Positions 1-10,316 of a stretch of 64,000 nucleotides of DNA are shown here, one piece after another (the first letter of the stretch is position 1; the number at the start of each line of letters is the position of its first letter). The position numbers and the translations under genes are program-made. The notes under the pieces were generated by a model. That model was not told the origin of the DNA and searched no databases. It saw only the letters and a program-made list of their open reading frames with translations. Source of the stretch: Palaemon carinicauda (Eukaryota > Arthropoda > Malacostraca > Decapoda > Palaemonidae). Location of the stretch: contig NC_090751.1 of the NCBI RefSeq assembly GCF_036898095.1, forward strand, positions 46,022,055 to 46,086,054, given 5' to 3'.

Positions 1-203
1 ACCATCCGAGCCGAGAGCAAAGTGAGCTCAAGCACAGGTGTGTGAGAGGGGGGGGGGGGTAGCAAGCTACCCTCACTCACCCCTGCTAACTAGCAGTGTG
101 GGTAGTAAACCCTCGTTAAAAATTAATGGCTCATCATTTCAGCTACGCCGAAAGTAATACCCTTACTAAGTAGCGTGGTTTGTATTCCAGTTACGGAACA
201 AAT
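1..203 (-). mobile_element. Right ITR of a family-1 DIRS element cut by the window edge
   Basis: This segment matches 23834-24013 (right ITR of DIRS-d) almost base for base, including a variable G-run and the block around GTAAACCCTCGTTAAAAATT. It is the reverse complement of the left ITRs at 8567, 12599 and 17811. It ends in TTACGGAACAAAT immediately before repeat A. The body of the element lies to the left of the window. No coding sequence is present. Confidence 0.85.
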
Positions 204-1100
204 ACCGCTTTCTGGAAGCACTCTTACCCCTCACAAGGCTTCAACACTGAAAATTATGTGGATCAACCCTTAACAAAAATGCTGCCAGAAGCTCTTGTTG
301 ATGGGCAGCCCGTTAGGGGTACGCCTTTGTAATAAAATACCATTACACCAATTGAGGCTTTTTCCTCAAAATTTTAGATATAGTATTGGCACAAGCCAGT
401 TCTCATACAACTGCAATTTCAAATATACATAAATTTATTTTATATTAAACATTAAATTTATTTTCTAAGATATTCTGTAGTCTTGTACTGTATAGTACTG
501 TAATAGATTAATTTAAATTAGGCCAATACAAAAACATCTACTGTACTCTTTAGCATTCACAATCAAACTTACTGAAATACATCTACCATACAAACCTTGA
601 CTATATTTCTTCTTAGACAGCTCAGGTGGTGGAATTAATCCCAAAGACACAGTAACTGCATATAATGCCTGTCTTAAGTATGAAAACAATACATAAAGAT
701 AACCTCGGACATCAGAACGATCACTTCATTTATCCTTTATCATCACCGCCGTATAGACCCTTTGGATTATTTCAATATGATGAACTCTTACGTCACTGGA
801 AAAAAGAAAAATAAATTAAATGCCAGCACTGCATTTTCAATAATTCACAATAAAGATTAAAGTTTTCTACACTCAAATACAGAAAACTAAACAATTGGTG
901 CACTTACAGTATATTAAATAAAAAGGGATTTAGGATTAAGCTAAAACCTACTCATTTTAAAGGTTAAGTTACAGAAATTTAAGGTGATCGCAATCCAAAA
1001 TTTATTTCAAGTTCCCAATACAAAGAACTTTTTTCATACAATACTTTGCAAATACATTATAGCAGGAAGAATGAAAGTAATTCATTCTAGATCTGGTGAG
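204..1100. repeat. Repeat A, copy 1 (host-like segment)
   Basis: About 900 bp shared with copies at 3239, 26020 and 29660, all in the same orientation. It begins right after a DIRS right ITR at ACCGCTTTCTG and ends at ATCTGGTGAG, where it switches abruptly to a GC-rich DIRS Gag segment. Read on the minus strand it contains the same candidate exons as copy 4. Here the first candidate exon has a decayed acceptor (TTAAG instead of TTAG) and donor (GTCAAGG), so this copy looks like a dead duplicate. There is no TIR, poly-A tail or transposase reading, so A is probably amplified host DNA and not a mobile element of its own. Confidence 0.75.
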
Positions 1101-2984
1101 TTACGCGTGGGCGCGTAGGAAACCTACGACGATTGAAGCGTTGGTGTTGAAAACGCTTGCGCGCAGGCGACGAATCGCACGGGCGCGTAGGAGATCGCTG
1201 GCGCGTAAGGAGAGCCCAGGGATGCCTGTGAGCACCTGTGCGCTAACTTAAGTATCTCCTGGGCGGCGCGGTCAAGTGGAAGCGCTGCGAGTCCAGAAGA
1301 ACCTGTGAGCGCCTGTGAGCTAGCGAAGGAACTTCTTGAACTGCGTGACGAAGCAGGAACCAGAAGATCGTAGGAGCGTAGTTGCGTGTCCAGGAGAAAT
1401 GCGCGGCCAGACGTATGAGAAATCGTCGGCGAGGAGGCGAAGGAATAACTCCTTGCCTGCGCCCAGATCCGAAGATCATGGCCGCGTGGGCGAACGATGG
1501 CGCGTATGCGCATATCAGGAAGGGGGCGCAGATGCGCGCTGGCGAGCAGGTGCACGAGGAGTTCAGTGAAGAACAACCTCCCTGATTGCGCCCAGATCCG
1601 GAGATCGTGGGCGCAAGGGCGAACTTTGGCGCGCAATGCGCACATCAGGAAAGGGTGATCAGATGTGCACTGGCGAGCAGGCGATCGTGGGCGTTCAGGA
1701 GTTCGTAGGCGCGCATGACGCGTAGCCGCACAGAAGGTCTCAGAAGAGTTGGCGATCAGGAGTTGATTCAGCAGAAGTCTGGTCCACAGCAGGAGACTTG
1801 CGCCCAGATACGGAGATCGTGGGCGCGAGGGCGAATGTTGGCGCGCATTGCGCACATCAGGAACATTTGTGAGCTACTGCGCGCGAGCGCGCAGTAGAAT
1901 AAGGTTGCACAGGTAAAAAAAACCTGGCACCAAAGGGCTTACTCACATGTGAGATAAGCCCTTAGCCCCGAAGGGACCGGTGCCCGTTTGGAAAACGGGG
2001 TGGAGGCGCCCACAGCGCTACTGTATCCAGGAACGGAGAAGGAAGACAAGAAGATCTGGCAGGTGTTGAAGATCGCGAATGAACTGCTGACAGGTCTAGA
2101 GAAGCAGCAGCAACTGTCTGTTCCTATCGAGGAGGATCTTCTGCGGCTGAAGATGAGGATGACCACGGACAGGAGCACCATCATCAGTCCTCCGAAGAGG
2201 AGTCTCTGTTAGTGAACTCCCCCGAGGGAGAGAGACACTCGCAGGAGAGACCGTTGGACTCAGCTGCCCCCTCAAAGATGTTCGGAGGGGGGAACTGAGC
2301 CTTCAGCAACAACAGCAGGGGAGTCCTCTGAAGAGGAGTCTCTGAGTGTCCTCTCTCGCATAGGCCGTAAGTCGAGCAATACCTGTATAAGAACTACACG
2401 TAGGAATGCACCCTCCTACCCCACTGACACTCACGGGAAGGGGGGGGGGAAGGCGGAGAACTATAACAAAACAGAATTATAACAATTATAAATATGTAAT
2501 TCAACTAATTCAACAAATACAATTAGATTTAAATAAAAAAAATAATTGAGACAAAATAAATGGAAGCAATTCAACCCGCAACGGGAAGGAAGCTACCATA
2601 ATACGTAGTTGTAATAAAAGGGTGAACGAACTCAAGGAGAGAGAGAGAGATAGACCGTAGTCAAACAAAACTCCCAATTTCCCTGTAGGGAAGGAGGAAC
2701 AGCAGAGAAACATATTAATAAGTAAAGTCCAGCGATGACGATTCCCCACGGCGCCCGCCGAAGGGAGACCGAAGGACCAAGGGAGAGATCGCGACCCATG
2801 AAAAGTCACCGTAGTGGCCTGAGACCACACGGAGAAGAGTCGTATAATGAGTGGACTCCCTACACACACACAGCACAAACACTGAAAAGGAAACTTACTG
2901 TATTTCTATACTCAAATATATACATAAACATAAGAATGTTTACATATATATTAAGTATAAGAAAATAAGTAATTAGTAAGACAA
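1101..2984 (-). pseudogene. DIRS gag fragment (block B, copy 1), 5-prime part of a family-1-like element
   Basis: GC-rich block repeated at 26921-29422. On the minus strand it gives short Arg/Ser/Pro-rich frames resembling the variable domain of the DIRS-d Gag (21.8-22.9 kb). Around 2190-2260 it shares the CCTCCGAAGAGGAGTCT block with DIRS-d 22990-23050. No single open frame runs through, and the low-complexity frames on both strands are composition effects. The right 600 bp carries no recognisable Gag zinc-finger reading, so it may be 5-prime UTR or intron. The block is followed by a diverged right ITR, as expected for the 5-prime end of a minus-strand DIRS. It abuts repeat A directly on its left, so the RT, RNase H and YR parts are missing. 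Confidence 0.6.
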
Positions 2985-3238
2985 AGCATTAATGGCTGCC
3001 ATGCGAGGACAGAACAGACGTCTGTTCATTGTCCGACCCAAAAGTGAAGTGAAGCAGTTCACCGGTGTGTGAGGGGGGACGGGTAGCTAGCTACCACTCC
3101 CCTACCCCCCTGCTAACTAACGCGGGGGTAATACACCCTCGTTAAATTCCAATGGCTCGTCCTTTCAGCTACGCCGAAAGTAAACCCTATGTAAATAGCG
3201 TGGTTTGTATTTCGGTTACGGAACAAATACCGCTTTCT
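2985..3238 (-). mobile_element. Diverged right ITR of a DIRS (family-1 variant)
   Basis: Shares with DIRS-d the order AGCATTAATGGCTGCC, a G-run next to GTGTGTGAGG, CCCTCGTTAAA, TCAGCTACGCCGAAAGTA and a terminal GGTTACGGAACAAAT. It differs in between enough to be a subfamily. An almost identical copy is at 29423-29659. It ends exactly where repeat A copy 2 begins. Confidence 0.75.
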
Positions 3239-4491
3239 GAAAGCACACTTACCCCTCACAAGGATTCAACACTGAAAATTATGTAGACCAACCCTTAACA
3301 AAAAGGCTGCCAGAAGCTCTTGTTGATGGCCAGCCCGTTACAGGTAGGCCTTTGTAATAAAATACCATTACACCAAATATGGCTTTTTCCTCGAAATTTT
3401 AGATACGGTACTGGCACAAGCCAGTTCTCAGACAACTGCAAAGACTTTCAAATATACATTAAATTTATTTTTCAATATACATAACATTTATTTTCTAAAA
3501 GATATTCTGTAGTCTTGTACTGTATGGTACTGGACTCATTTAACTTAGGCCAATACCAAAAATATCTACTGTACTCTTTAGCATTCACAATCTTAAACTT
3601 ATTGAAATACATCTACCATATAAACCTTAACTATATTTCTTCTTAGACAGCTCAGGTGGTGGAATTAATCCCAAAGGGACAGTAACTGCATATAATGCCT
3701 GTCTTAAGTATGAAGACAATACGTATAGCTAACCTCAGACATCAGAACGATCACTTCATTTATCCTTTATCACCACCGCCGTATGGACCCTTTGGATTAT
3801 TCTAATACGATGAATTCAAACGTCACTGGAAAAAGAAAAAAAAACTTTAAATGCCAGCACTGCATTTTCAATGATTCACAATAAAGATTAAAGTTTTCTA
3901 CAAACTCAAAACAGAAAACTAAACAATTGGTGCGCTTACAGGATATTAAATGAAAAGGGATTTAGGATTAAGCAAAAACCTACTAATTTTAAAGGTTAAG
4001 TTACAGAAATTTAAGGGTGATCGCAATCCAAAGTTTATTTCTAAGTTCCCAATACACAGAACTTTTTTCATACAATACATGGCAAATACATTATAGTAGG
4101 AAGAAGGAAAGTAATTCATTCTAGATCTGGTGAGACACTTTCAAACATTCCTGAAATAGGTAGAACCAGTTGTGCATCAATGAAACCTACATTCTAAAAC
4201 AGATTCTATAGGATAGGAGTTGAAACAATTTAGCACAGGCAACAGTTTGCATTGGACCACACAATCTGCTAACTCTTAAAAGCCACAGAATGTATAAAAA
4301 ATTTCAAAATCATTGAAGCTCAAAAAGCTTACAGCAATAACACCGGGGAACAGACTTAAGAAAATTAACCAGTATCTGAGCATTGTTTGCAAAACAGCTC
4401 CAGACCCAAATAACTTTAAAACTTTACCAGTTTTCATGAACCGAGACTTTTAGTATACACACATGACAGTTCACTCTTAAGGCTTCAAAAT
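3239..4491. repeat. Repeat A, copy 2 (extended)
   Basis: Longer version of A. After the ATCTGGTGAG point where copies 1 and 3 break off, it continues about 390 bp into sequence shared only with copy 4 (30540-30900). It ends where DIRS-a begins with ATGACAAATT. The minus-strand candidate exon carries an in-frame TGA in its upstream extension and a weakened donor (GTTAAGG). Confidence 0.75.
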
Positions 4492-5990
4492 ATGACAAAT
4501 TCCTAGGTAATTTTTATTTTTCCTAACTATACAAACCTTAGCTATTTAATATGGGTAAATACTTTCGGCGTAGCTGAAATGACGAGCCATTAGAATTTTA
4601 ACGAGGTTTACTACCCCAGGGCTAGTTAGCGGGGGGTAGGGAGGGTGGCTGAGGCCAAAGCTAGTAGGAACACCGTCTTCCAAGTTAGGTGGCGATCTGA
4701 AGCCTGGCGTAATGGTTCGTAGGGAGGTCTCTTAAGAGACCAGAGAACTCGAACCACGTTCCATGGAGGAGGTCTTACTTCCAACTGAGGTCAGGTAAGT
4801 TCAAAACTTCGTATGAGTAGGGAAAGTTCCAGCGAAGAAGAAATGTCCACTCCTTTGAGCCTGAAGGCTAGACTTAAGGCTGAGTGACAGCCTTTCACTG
4901 CCGAGACTGAAAGGCGCATTTCTTCTCGCAAATACACGAAGAACTCTGCTATTGCTGGAATAGTGGCATCGAGTGGAGAGATACCCCTTCCACGACACCA
5001 ACCACAGAAAACTTGCCACTTTGCCTGGTAGACCCCTGCAGATGACCTTCGCAGGTGTCCAGACATCCTGTTCGCAACCTGTTGCGAAAATCCTCTCTCT
5101 GCGAGGAGATGCTGGATAGTCTCCAGGCATGAAGTCGAAGCGAAGCTACGGCTTTGTGAAAGATGTTGGCGTGTGGTTGTTTGAGTAGCTCGTGTCGTGG
5201 AGAAAGTTCTCTCGGAAGTTCCGTTAGGAGTTGCAGGAGGTCTGGAAACCATTCCGCGTGATGCCATAGCGGAGCTATAAGGGTCATTGAGAGATTGACC
5301 GATATTCTGGTCTTGTTGAGTACCCTCCTCATCAGACAGAACGGGGGAAAGGCGTAAACGTTGATGTTGTCCCACCATTGTTAGAAGGCATCTTGCCAGA
5401 GTGTCTTGGGATCCGGGACTGGGGAGCAGTACAGCGGGAGCTTGAAGTTCAGCGCTGTAGCGAACAGATCCACAGTCGGGGAACCCCACAAAGTCAGGAC
5501 TTTGTTGGCTACTAGATGATCCAAAGACCACTCGGTACTCACTATATGAGACGCTCCGCACAGACTGTCGGCGAGCACATTCCTCTTGCCTGGAATGAAG
5601 CGAGCCGATAGTGGAATCAAGTGGACTTCGGTCCATCTCAGTATCTCTACTGCGAGATGGGATACCTGCTCTGAAAAGGCACCTCCCTGCTTGTTGATGT
5701 AAGCCACTACTGTGTTGTCGTCACTCATCACCACCACAGTGACACCAGCCAAGTAATGTTGGAACTGTTGAAGGGCCAGGAATACGGCCTTCATTTCTAG
5801 CAGATTTATATGGAGGCACTTTTCTGATTCTGACCAGAGGCCTGAGGTCCTGTGGTGCAGAACATGGGCCCCACACTTTCTTTGAGGCGTCCGAAAACAG
5901 CATCAAATCCGGGGGGAGGACGAGAAGATCCACTCCCCTTCATAGGTTCTCGTCTGCACCCACCACTGAAGGTCCGCAGGACCCATAGGG
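4492..5990 (-). mobile_element. DIRS-a: truncated family-1 DIRS with internal deletion
   Basis: Left ITR at about 4492-4652 starts ATGACAAATTCC and has the CTAACTATACAAACCTTAGC block. At about 4652 it jumps straight into the YR gene, deleting the ICR, the 3-prime non-coding part and the catalytic end of YR. RNase H follows to about 5985. The right side stops in the RT/RNase H linker, where D1 begins. RT, Gag and right ITR are missing. Confidence 0.8.
4653..5990 (-). pseudogene. DIRS-a RNase H to N-terminal YR remnant
   Basis: On the minus strand the order is an RT-end linker (DLQWWV), RNase H, then the YR arm-binding (SAM-like) domain. RNase H shows LFSDASK, LLEMKAVFLAL (catalytic Glu retained), DDNTVVAYINKQGG and NVLADSL at about 5560-5900. 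The SAM-like part (VYQAKWQVFCGWCRGRGISP and SAVKG) is at about 4850-5100. The YR catalytic HxxR and Tyr are deleted. Reading needs at least two frame changes. The 281-codon open frame at 4791-5636 is true YR only in its C-terminal half; its N-terminal half is an out-of-frame reading of the linker. Not functional. Confidence 0.8.
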
Positions 5991-6049
5991 ATCTTAAATA
6001 TCAAAATATGCAGATTGATTAAAACTTAAAGAATTATGCAATAAACCTG

Positions 6050-6212
6050 GTGTATTTTTGGGGGCAAATGTACTGTGTAGTCCCCCAGGACTCTTCTGGT
6101 AAAGGCTTGAACAGGCAATCCTATCACCAATCTTCTTGGGGACCACACTACACCTCAGCAAATGTACCGTAGGTTTTTCCTTTGCCAAAAGCCATTTTGT
6201 AATATATCAAAA
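6050..6212. mobile_element. Solo DIRS remnant: left and right terminal ends fused
   Basis: The first half (TTTTTGGGGGCAAATGTACTGTGTAGTC to GCAATCC) parallels the left ITR of DIRS-f at 53935-54000. The second half (GGGGACCACACTACACCTCAG to TTTTTCCTTTGCCAAAAGCC) parallels the right terminus of DIRS-f at 59135-59200. Only about 10 bp separate them. Equivalents are at 16275-16435 (D3) and, partly, 10317-10430 (D2), so the remnant predates the D duplications. The DIRS-f-like identity is inferred from alignment by eye. Confidence 0.55.
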
Positions 6213-6373
6213 ACTGTAATAGTGTTTTTCAGTGCTAAAATGATTAGAGAACTAAAGAATTGCACTCTAAACCTTTGCCAGTTAAATTTTTTAAATGGTG
6301 ACCATAACTTATGTTACCAAGCAATCTTCAATCTGAACCTAGAGAAAAGTAATGAATCCTATTATCATATCTA

Positions 6374-6592
6374 TAGTTGCTGCAAAAGAGTACCTCCTTG
6401 CTTGTTGATGTAGGCCACTACTGTGGTGTTGTCGCTCATCACCACCACAGAGTGACTTGCCAGGTACTGTTGGAACTGTTGAAGGGCCAGAAAGACGGCC
6501 TTCATCTTTAGGAGATTTATGTGGAGGTACTTTTCTGACTCTGACCAGAGGCCTGAGGTCGTGTGGTGCAGCACGTGAGCCGCCCACCCATT
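6374..6592 (-). pseudogene. DIRS family-1 RNase H fragment embedded in D1
   Basis: This 219-bp patch is near-identical to 20217-20440 in DIRS-d and encodes the RNase H core on the minus strand (LKMKAVFLAL, MSDNTTVVAYINKQGG). It sits between CTATA and TTGTATATAC, replacing about 12 bp present in D2 and D3. No ITR or target duplication flanks it, so it did not arrive as a normal DIRS insertion. It shares the Glu to Lys change at the catalytic position with DIRS-d. Confidence 0.8.
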
Positions 6593-8566
6593 TTTTGTAT
6601 ATACAAAAATGTAAGCCAAGGGTTTTTATCTTTAGTTCATGAACTTTGCAACCAAGGAAATGTCATTAGATTAATACAACTTGAGTATAGCCCCACAGAT
6701 GCACAATGAACTAAATGTAGAGGGATTGGACAGGAAATTGGGAGTTGCAGCTTGTAATTATTGTCACTGAAACCAGAGTGAGTGGATAGGGTTGGTGGAA
6801 AAATTATAATCTTCCATCCAAGGTTTCATAAGTTTATTCATTGAAAAATGTATCTCTTAATATGCAGTTTTAAAAACAAGGGTTGTGACTTGCGAGTCAA
6901 GATGATCAATGTAGCTACAAATCTTTTAATCTGTTCTTTTGATTATATGCGCTAACTAATGTAAATTAACTTGAAAATATGCTACCAGGAAAGTCAATAA
7001 ATATTTATCACACTGATTATAATTAAATTTTAGACATTTCCTGGATAAAAACATTAAGATTCTATTTTCAACATTATATAGGACCTGGAAATAATGATAA
7101 TCTTTAACTCCCTGGAAAATCAACCCTTTAAAAGCTTACTCATAAGTTTGGTTACCTATATATAATTATCTAACTTTTGTTTGAATATAATTCAATGAGC
7201 AACAAAATCAACTTCCATATAATTTTAGGATTATGAAAAAAATCAAAATATGCATCACCTTTATCCAGCAGCAATATTTTCCAATCACTTCTGTCCAATT
7301 TTTCAAAATCTAAGCATGTTAAATTTAGTCACCTCAGCAGCTGCATAGTAACTGACAGTTATCCTTTAAAAATTTGGCATTGTGATGACATCAGTATTGA
7401 GTTTCCTTTAATTCATACATACCAGCACCCTGAAATAAGATGAAATGGTTAATAAAGGTACATTCATTAATTCATATATTTATATCACAATTTGCTTTAA
7501 TGGCAACCATTCAACACACTTAGCCTCCAATTCTATAGTATCAGCAACACTTCCATTAGAGTTTCTCCTTTTATAGTCCATTATTAAACATACTTAATGT
7601 GTTTCTTCATGTGCCATTCCTCCCTATGACTTTCTGGGCCCTACAGGTGTGCTGTTAATCTGATATTCCCTTGGAAGGGATACCATAAGTAATATAACCT
7701 CTTAGTTCTTCCGAGTTAGGTTAAATTTTATTCTTTCAATATCCCTGACAGGTCTCAAAATAGTAAACCAAGTTGTCATTTATACTGCCAGAATTTCTCA
7801 TCCCCCTAACATCCCAAGGAAGATGGAATGAAAGGTTTCATTTGATGGACACTTGAGGTGCAGGTGCTTCAAGTCAACAACAGTAAGGGAAGATATAGCC
7901 AAAGAAAAGTAAAGATTTTCCTTACCAACAGAAGTATAGATTCTTCAAAGTGGCGACTTGCCAGGGCATCTAGGGGAAGGGGAAACTATCTTTCAAATCT
8001 TGCTTTAAGAGGGAGAATGATTATAAGAATTAACAAAAATTAAAATTAGTTAACATAGAAAATTATTTGACTGACCTTATTAAAGACCAAATTAGCTTTT
8101 ATGGGATTTTTTCCACCAATGACACCAGTGAGCTAACTCCTTTACATCCACACACTACCCTACCCCGAAGTGATGGTACTTGACCTCAATAATACGAGGG
8201 ACTTTGTATATAGCAATATAATAATCATCACCCCTCTAATCATACCAAACTGCCGACATGCCTTTCTTTAGAAACCAGCCCACCACTGGAATCCATGGGC
8301 TAATTTCTTTTGTGCGAGTGAATGTCCTCCATATCAATTTTAAGAATATCTACCAATATCTCTAAGAATCAAACATTATTGAGTAGTTAGCTAAACTACC
8401 AAAGCACCCACAATTAGTCTTGAAAACTCCAATGAACAGCAAGTGCAATTCCCTCTCAATACAGATGCTAAATAGAGAAGAGAGGTTGGACAGACAGGTG
8501 TGAGAATGTTTTTGTATGGAAATTGAAATAATTTTATTTGTATTTGAGACATTCAGAGTAAAAAAT

Positions 8567-8920
8567 ATGACAAATTTGTAGATAATTTGTATTTTTCCTA
8601 ACAATGCAAGCCTTAGCTATTTAATAGGGGTATTACTTTCGGCGTACCTGAAATGACGAGCCATTAATTTTTAATGAGGGTTTACTACCCACACCGCTAG
8701 TTAGCGGGGGTAGGGGAGGGTAGCTTGTTACTCCCCCCTCTCTCACACACCTGTGCTTGAGCCCACTTTGCTTGGAGGTAGGACTTCAAGGGGGATAGGG
8801 CTGGCGGGCAAGTTTGGTTAAATAGCTAAGGTTTGTATAGTTAGGAAAAATAAAAATTTGCTACGAATTTGCCATTTGTTCCGTAACTGGAATACAAACC
8901 ACGCTATTTAATAGGGGTGA
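8567..8920 (-). repeat. DIRS-b left ITR and internal complementary region
   Basis: The ITR starts ATGACAAATTTGTAG and includes CTAACAATGCAAGCCTTAGC. About 230 bp inward the sequence is repeated inverted (GCTAAGGTTTGTATAGTTAG), followed by TTGTTCCGTAACTGGAATAC, the reverse complement of the right ITR end seen at 185-203. This left-end plus right-end arrangement is the ICR known from DIRS1, thought to template circle formation during replication. Confidence 0.85.
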
Positions 8921-9408
8921 CTCGCCCATTAGGAAGGGTGGACGTCCCAGCCAGTCTGGCTTTTGGCTTTGCCCGGGGGCTTGTTATTTGAGAGTGTAAG
9001 CACCCAAGAAATAAGGAGTCCCTGAACCTCGCTAGAACCTTGCTACGCAAGGACTGCGGCCTACGCAAGCTGTGTGTGAAGGTATGAAGAAGTGTGACTC
9101 GTCCTAGGAAGTTGTTCTGAAGTTCTTTAGATGGAAACTTGTAGACTACTAGGCCTTTCCCAATACCACCTCGTCAGGGTATGGGGACGTAACAGTATTA
9201 ATATTAATACTAGGAACACAAGGGAGCATGGTTTACCTGAAGTGGTTTGAGGTCAGCTATGCAGAGAACCCAGGATGCTGCTTTCCCCAAGAGAGGGGAT
9301 GATGAGGAAAAGAATAAGGGCCAGTCAAACCTTTTCATTCATGCAGACTAAAACTGGGTAACAATGCCCTCAACCTTCTGCTACTTGTCCACTAAGGAGC
9401 TTGAGGTT

Positions 9409-10107
9409 TTAAACCAGCTGTTGTGCAGCCACCACAGGGCCGATAGCGAACGTATCGAGTCTCCTGTGGGTCACGTCTTGCAGGTAGTGGGATGTGAATG
9501 TTGTTTGAAGTTTCCACACCCCAGCTTGAAGAGCCTGCATCACTGAAAAATTTCTTTTGAAGGCCAGGGACGTAGCTATGCCCCTAACATCATGTGCTCC
9601 AGGCCGACGTGACGGAGGAGGGTCTGGATTTAAGGCCAGGTCAACGATCCTACGAATCCATGCAGAGATGGTGTTCTTGGTGACCTTCCTCTTAGTCCTT
9701 CCTGTGCTGATGAATAGTGCTGGCACATGAGGATGGGCTGCAGCTGTTCTTTTGAGGTACAGCCTCAAGCTCCTAACTGGGCATAGTAAGAGATGGTCTG
9801 GGTCATCTGTTACAGTACAGAGACTAGAAATCGGGAAGGAGTCGAATTGAGGATCCGCCACTCCAGGATTCTGAGTCTTGGCAATAAACTCAGGGACAAA
9901 GCTGAACGCTACGTGCCCCCATCCTCTTGAATGGGCGATGTCAATCGAGAGACCATGAAGTTCGCCAACTCGCTTGGCCGAGACCAAACCTAGCAGGAAT
10001 ACCGTCTTCCAGGTTAGGTGGCGATCTGATGCCTGGCGTAATGGTTCATAGGGAGGTCTCTCAAGAGACCTGAGAACTCGAACCACGTTCCATGGGGGAG
10101 GTCTCAC
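9409..10107 (-). CDS. DIRS tyrosine recombinase catalytic domain (copy b)
   Basis: Uninterrupted 232-codon frame for the catalytic domain of a DIRS-type tyrosine recombinase, the enzyme that integrates the circular cDNA. Counting from the GTG at the frame start, Arg46 lies in SAKRVGEL, His172 and Arg175 in AHDVRGIATSLAF, and Tyr208 in TFTSHYLQDV: a complete R-H-R-Y set. The GTG is only the open-frame limit; the protein normally continues upstream into the SAM-like DNA-binding domain (to about 10318), where an in-frame TAG interrupts it here. The host element lacks RNase H, RT and Gag, so any activity would have to be in trans. Closely similar frames are at 13440 and 18641. Confidence 0.8.
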   Translation of the reverse strand: MRPPPWNVVRVLRSLERPPYEPLRQASDRHLTWKTVFLLGLVSAKRVGELHGLSIDIAHSRGWGHVAFSFVPEFIAKTQNPGVADPQFDSFPISSLCTVTDDPDHLLLCPVRSLRLYLKRTAAAHPHVPALFISTGRTKRKVTKNTISAWIRRIVDLALNPDPPPSRRPGAHDVRGIATSLAFKRNFSVMQALQAGVWKLQTTFTSHYLQDVTHRRLDTFAIGPVVAAQQLV

Positions 10108-10316
10108 TTCTGACTCAGGGCAGGTAAGTTCATAACTACATATGAGTAGAGAAAGTTCTAGCTATGAAGAAATGTCCACTCCTTTCAGCCTGAAGGCTTA
10201 GACTTAAGGCTGAGCAATAGCCTTTCACTGCCGAGACAGAAAGGCGCATTTATTCACGCAAATACATGAGGAACTCCGCTATTGTTGGATAGTGGCATCA
10301 AGTGGAGAGATTCCCC

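Larger units (their letters stand above)
5991..8566. repeat. Repeat D, copy 1
   Basis: About 2.4 kb shared with D2 (10317), D3 (16190) and D4 (25231), mostly AT-rich and non-coding. It starts with a small solo DIRS relic and carries a DIRS RNase H patch at 6374-6592 that other copies lack. On the minus strand it has a candidate short exon near 7940-8010 followed by a consensus GTAAGG donor. In this copy two bases are missing there (CACTTTGAAG versus CACTCTTTGAAG in D2 and D4). It ends at a DIRS left ITR. I see no transposon ends for D itself. Confidence 0.75.
8567..10316 (-). mobile_element. DIRS-b: 3-prime half of a family-1 DIRS
   Basis: Left ITR about 8567-8770, then an ICR at about 8817-8920 made of the reverse complements of the left and right ITR outer ends. 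Next come a non-coding stretch, the YR gene (9409-10107) and part of the YR N-terminal domain. The element stops at about 10316 and continues directly into D2. RNase H, RT, Gag and right ITR are missing. Confidence 0.85.

Noticed and set aside
1124..1855. 243-codon minus-strand frame and its overlapping neighbours at 1.1-1.9 and 26.9-27.7 kb
   Set aside because: Composition-driven Gag-like text in both strands. It supports a DIRS Gag block but not an independent gene.
4791..5636. 281-codon frame as a single protein
   Set aside because: Chimera of an out-of-frame linker and the true YR N-terminus, fused by an indel.
6339..6619. Two 82-codon frames near 6.4-6.6 kb as genes
   Set aside because: Both are readings of the embedded RNase H patch.
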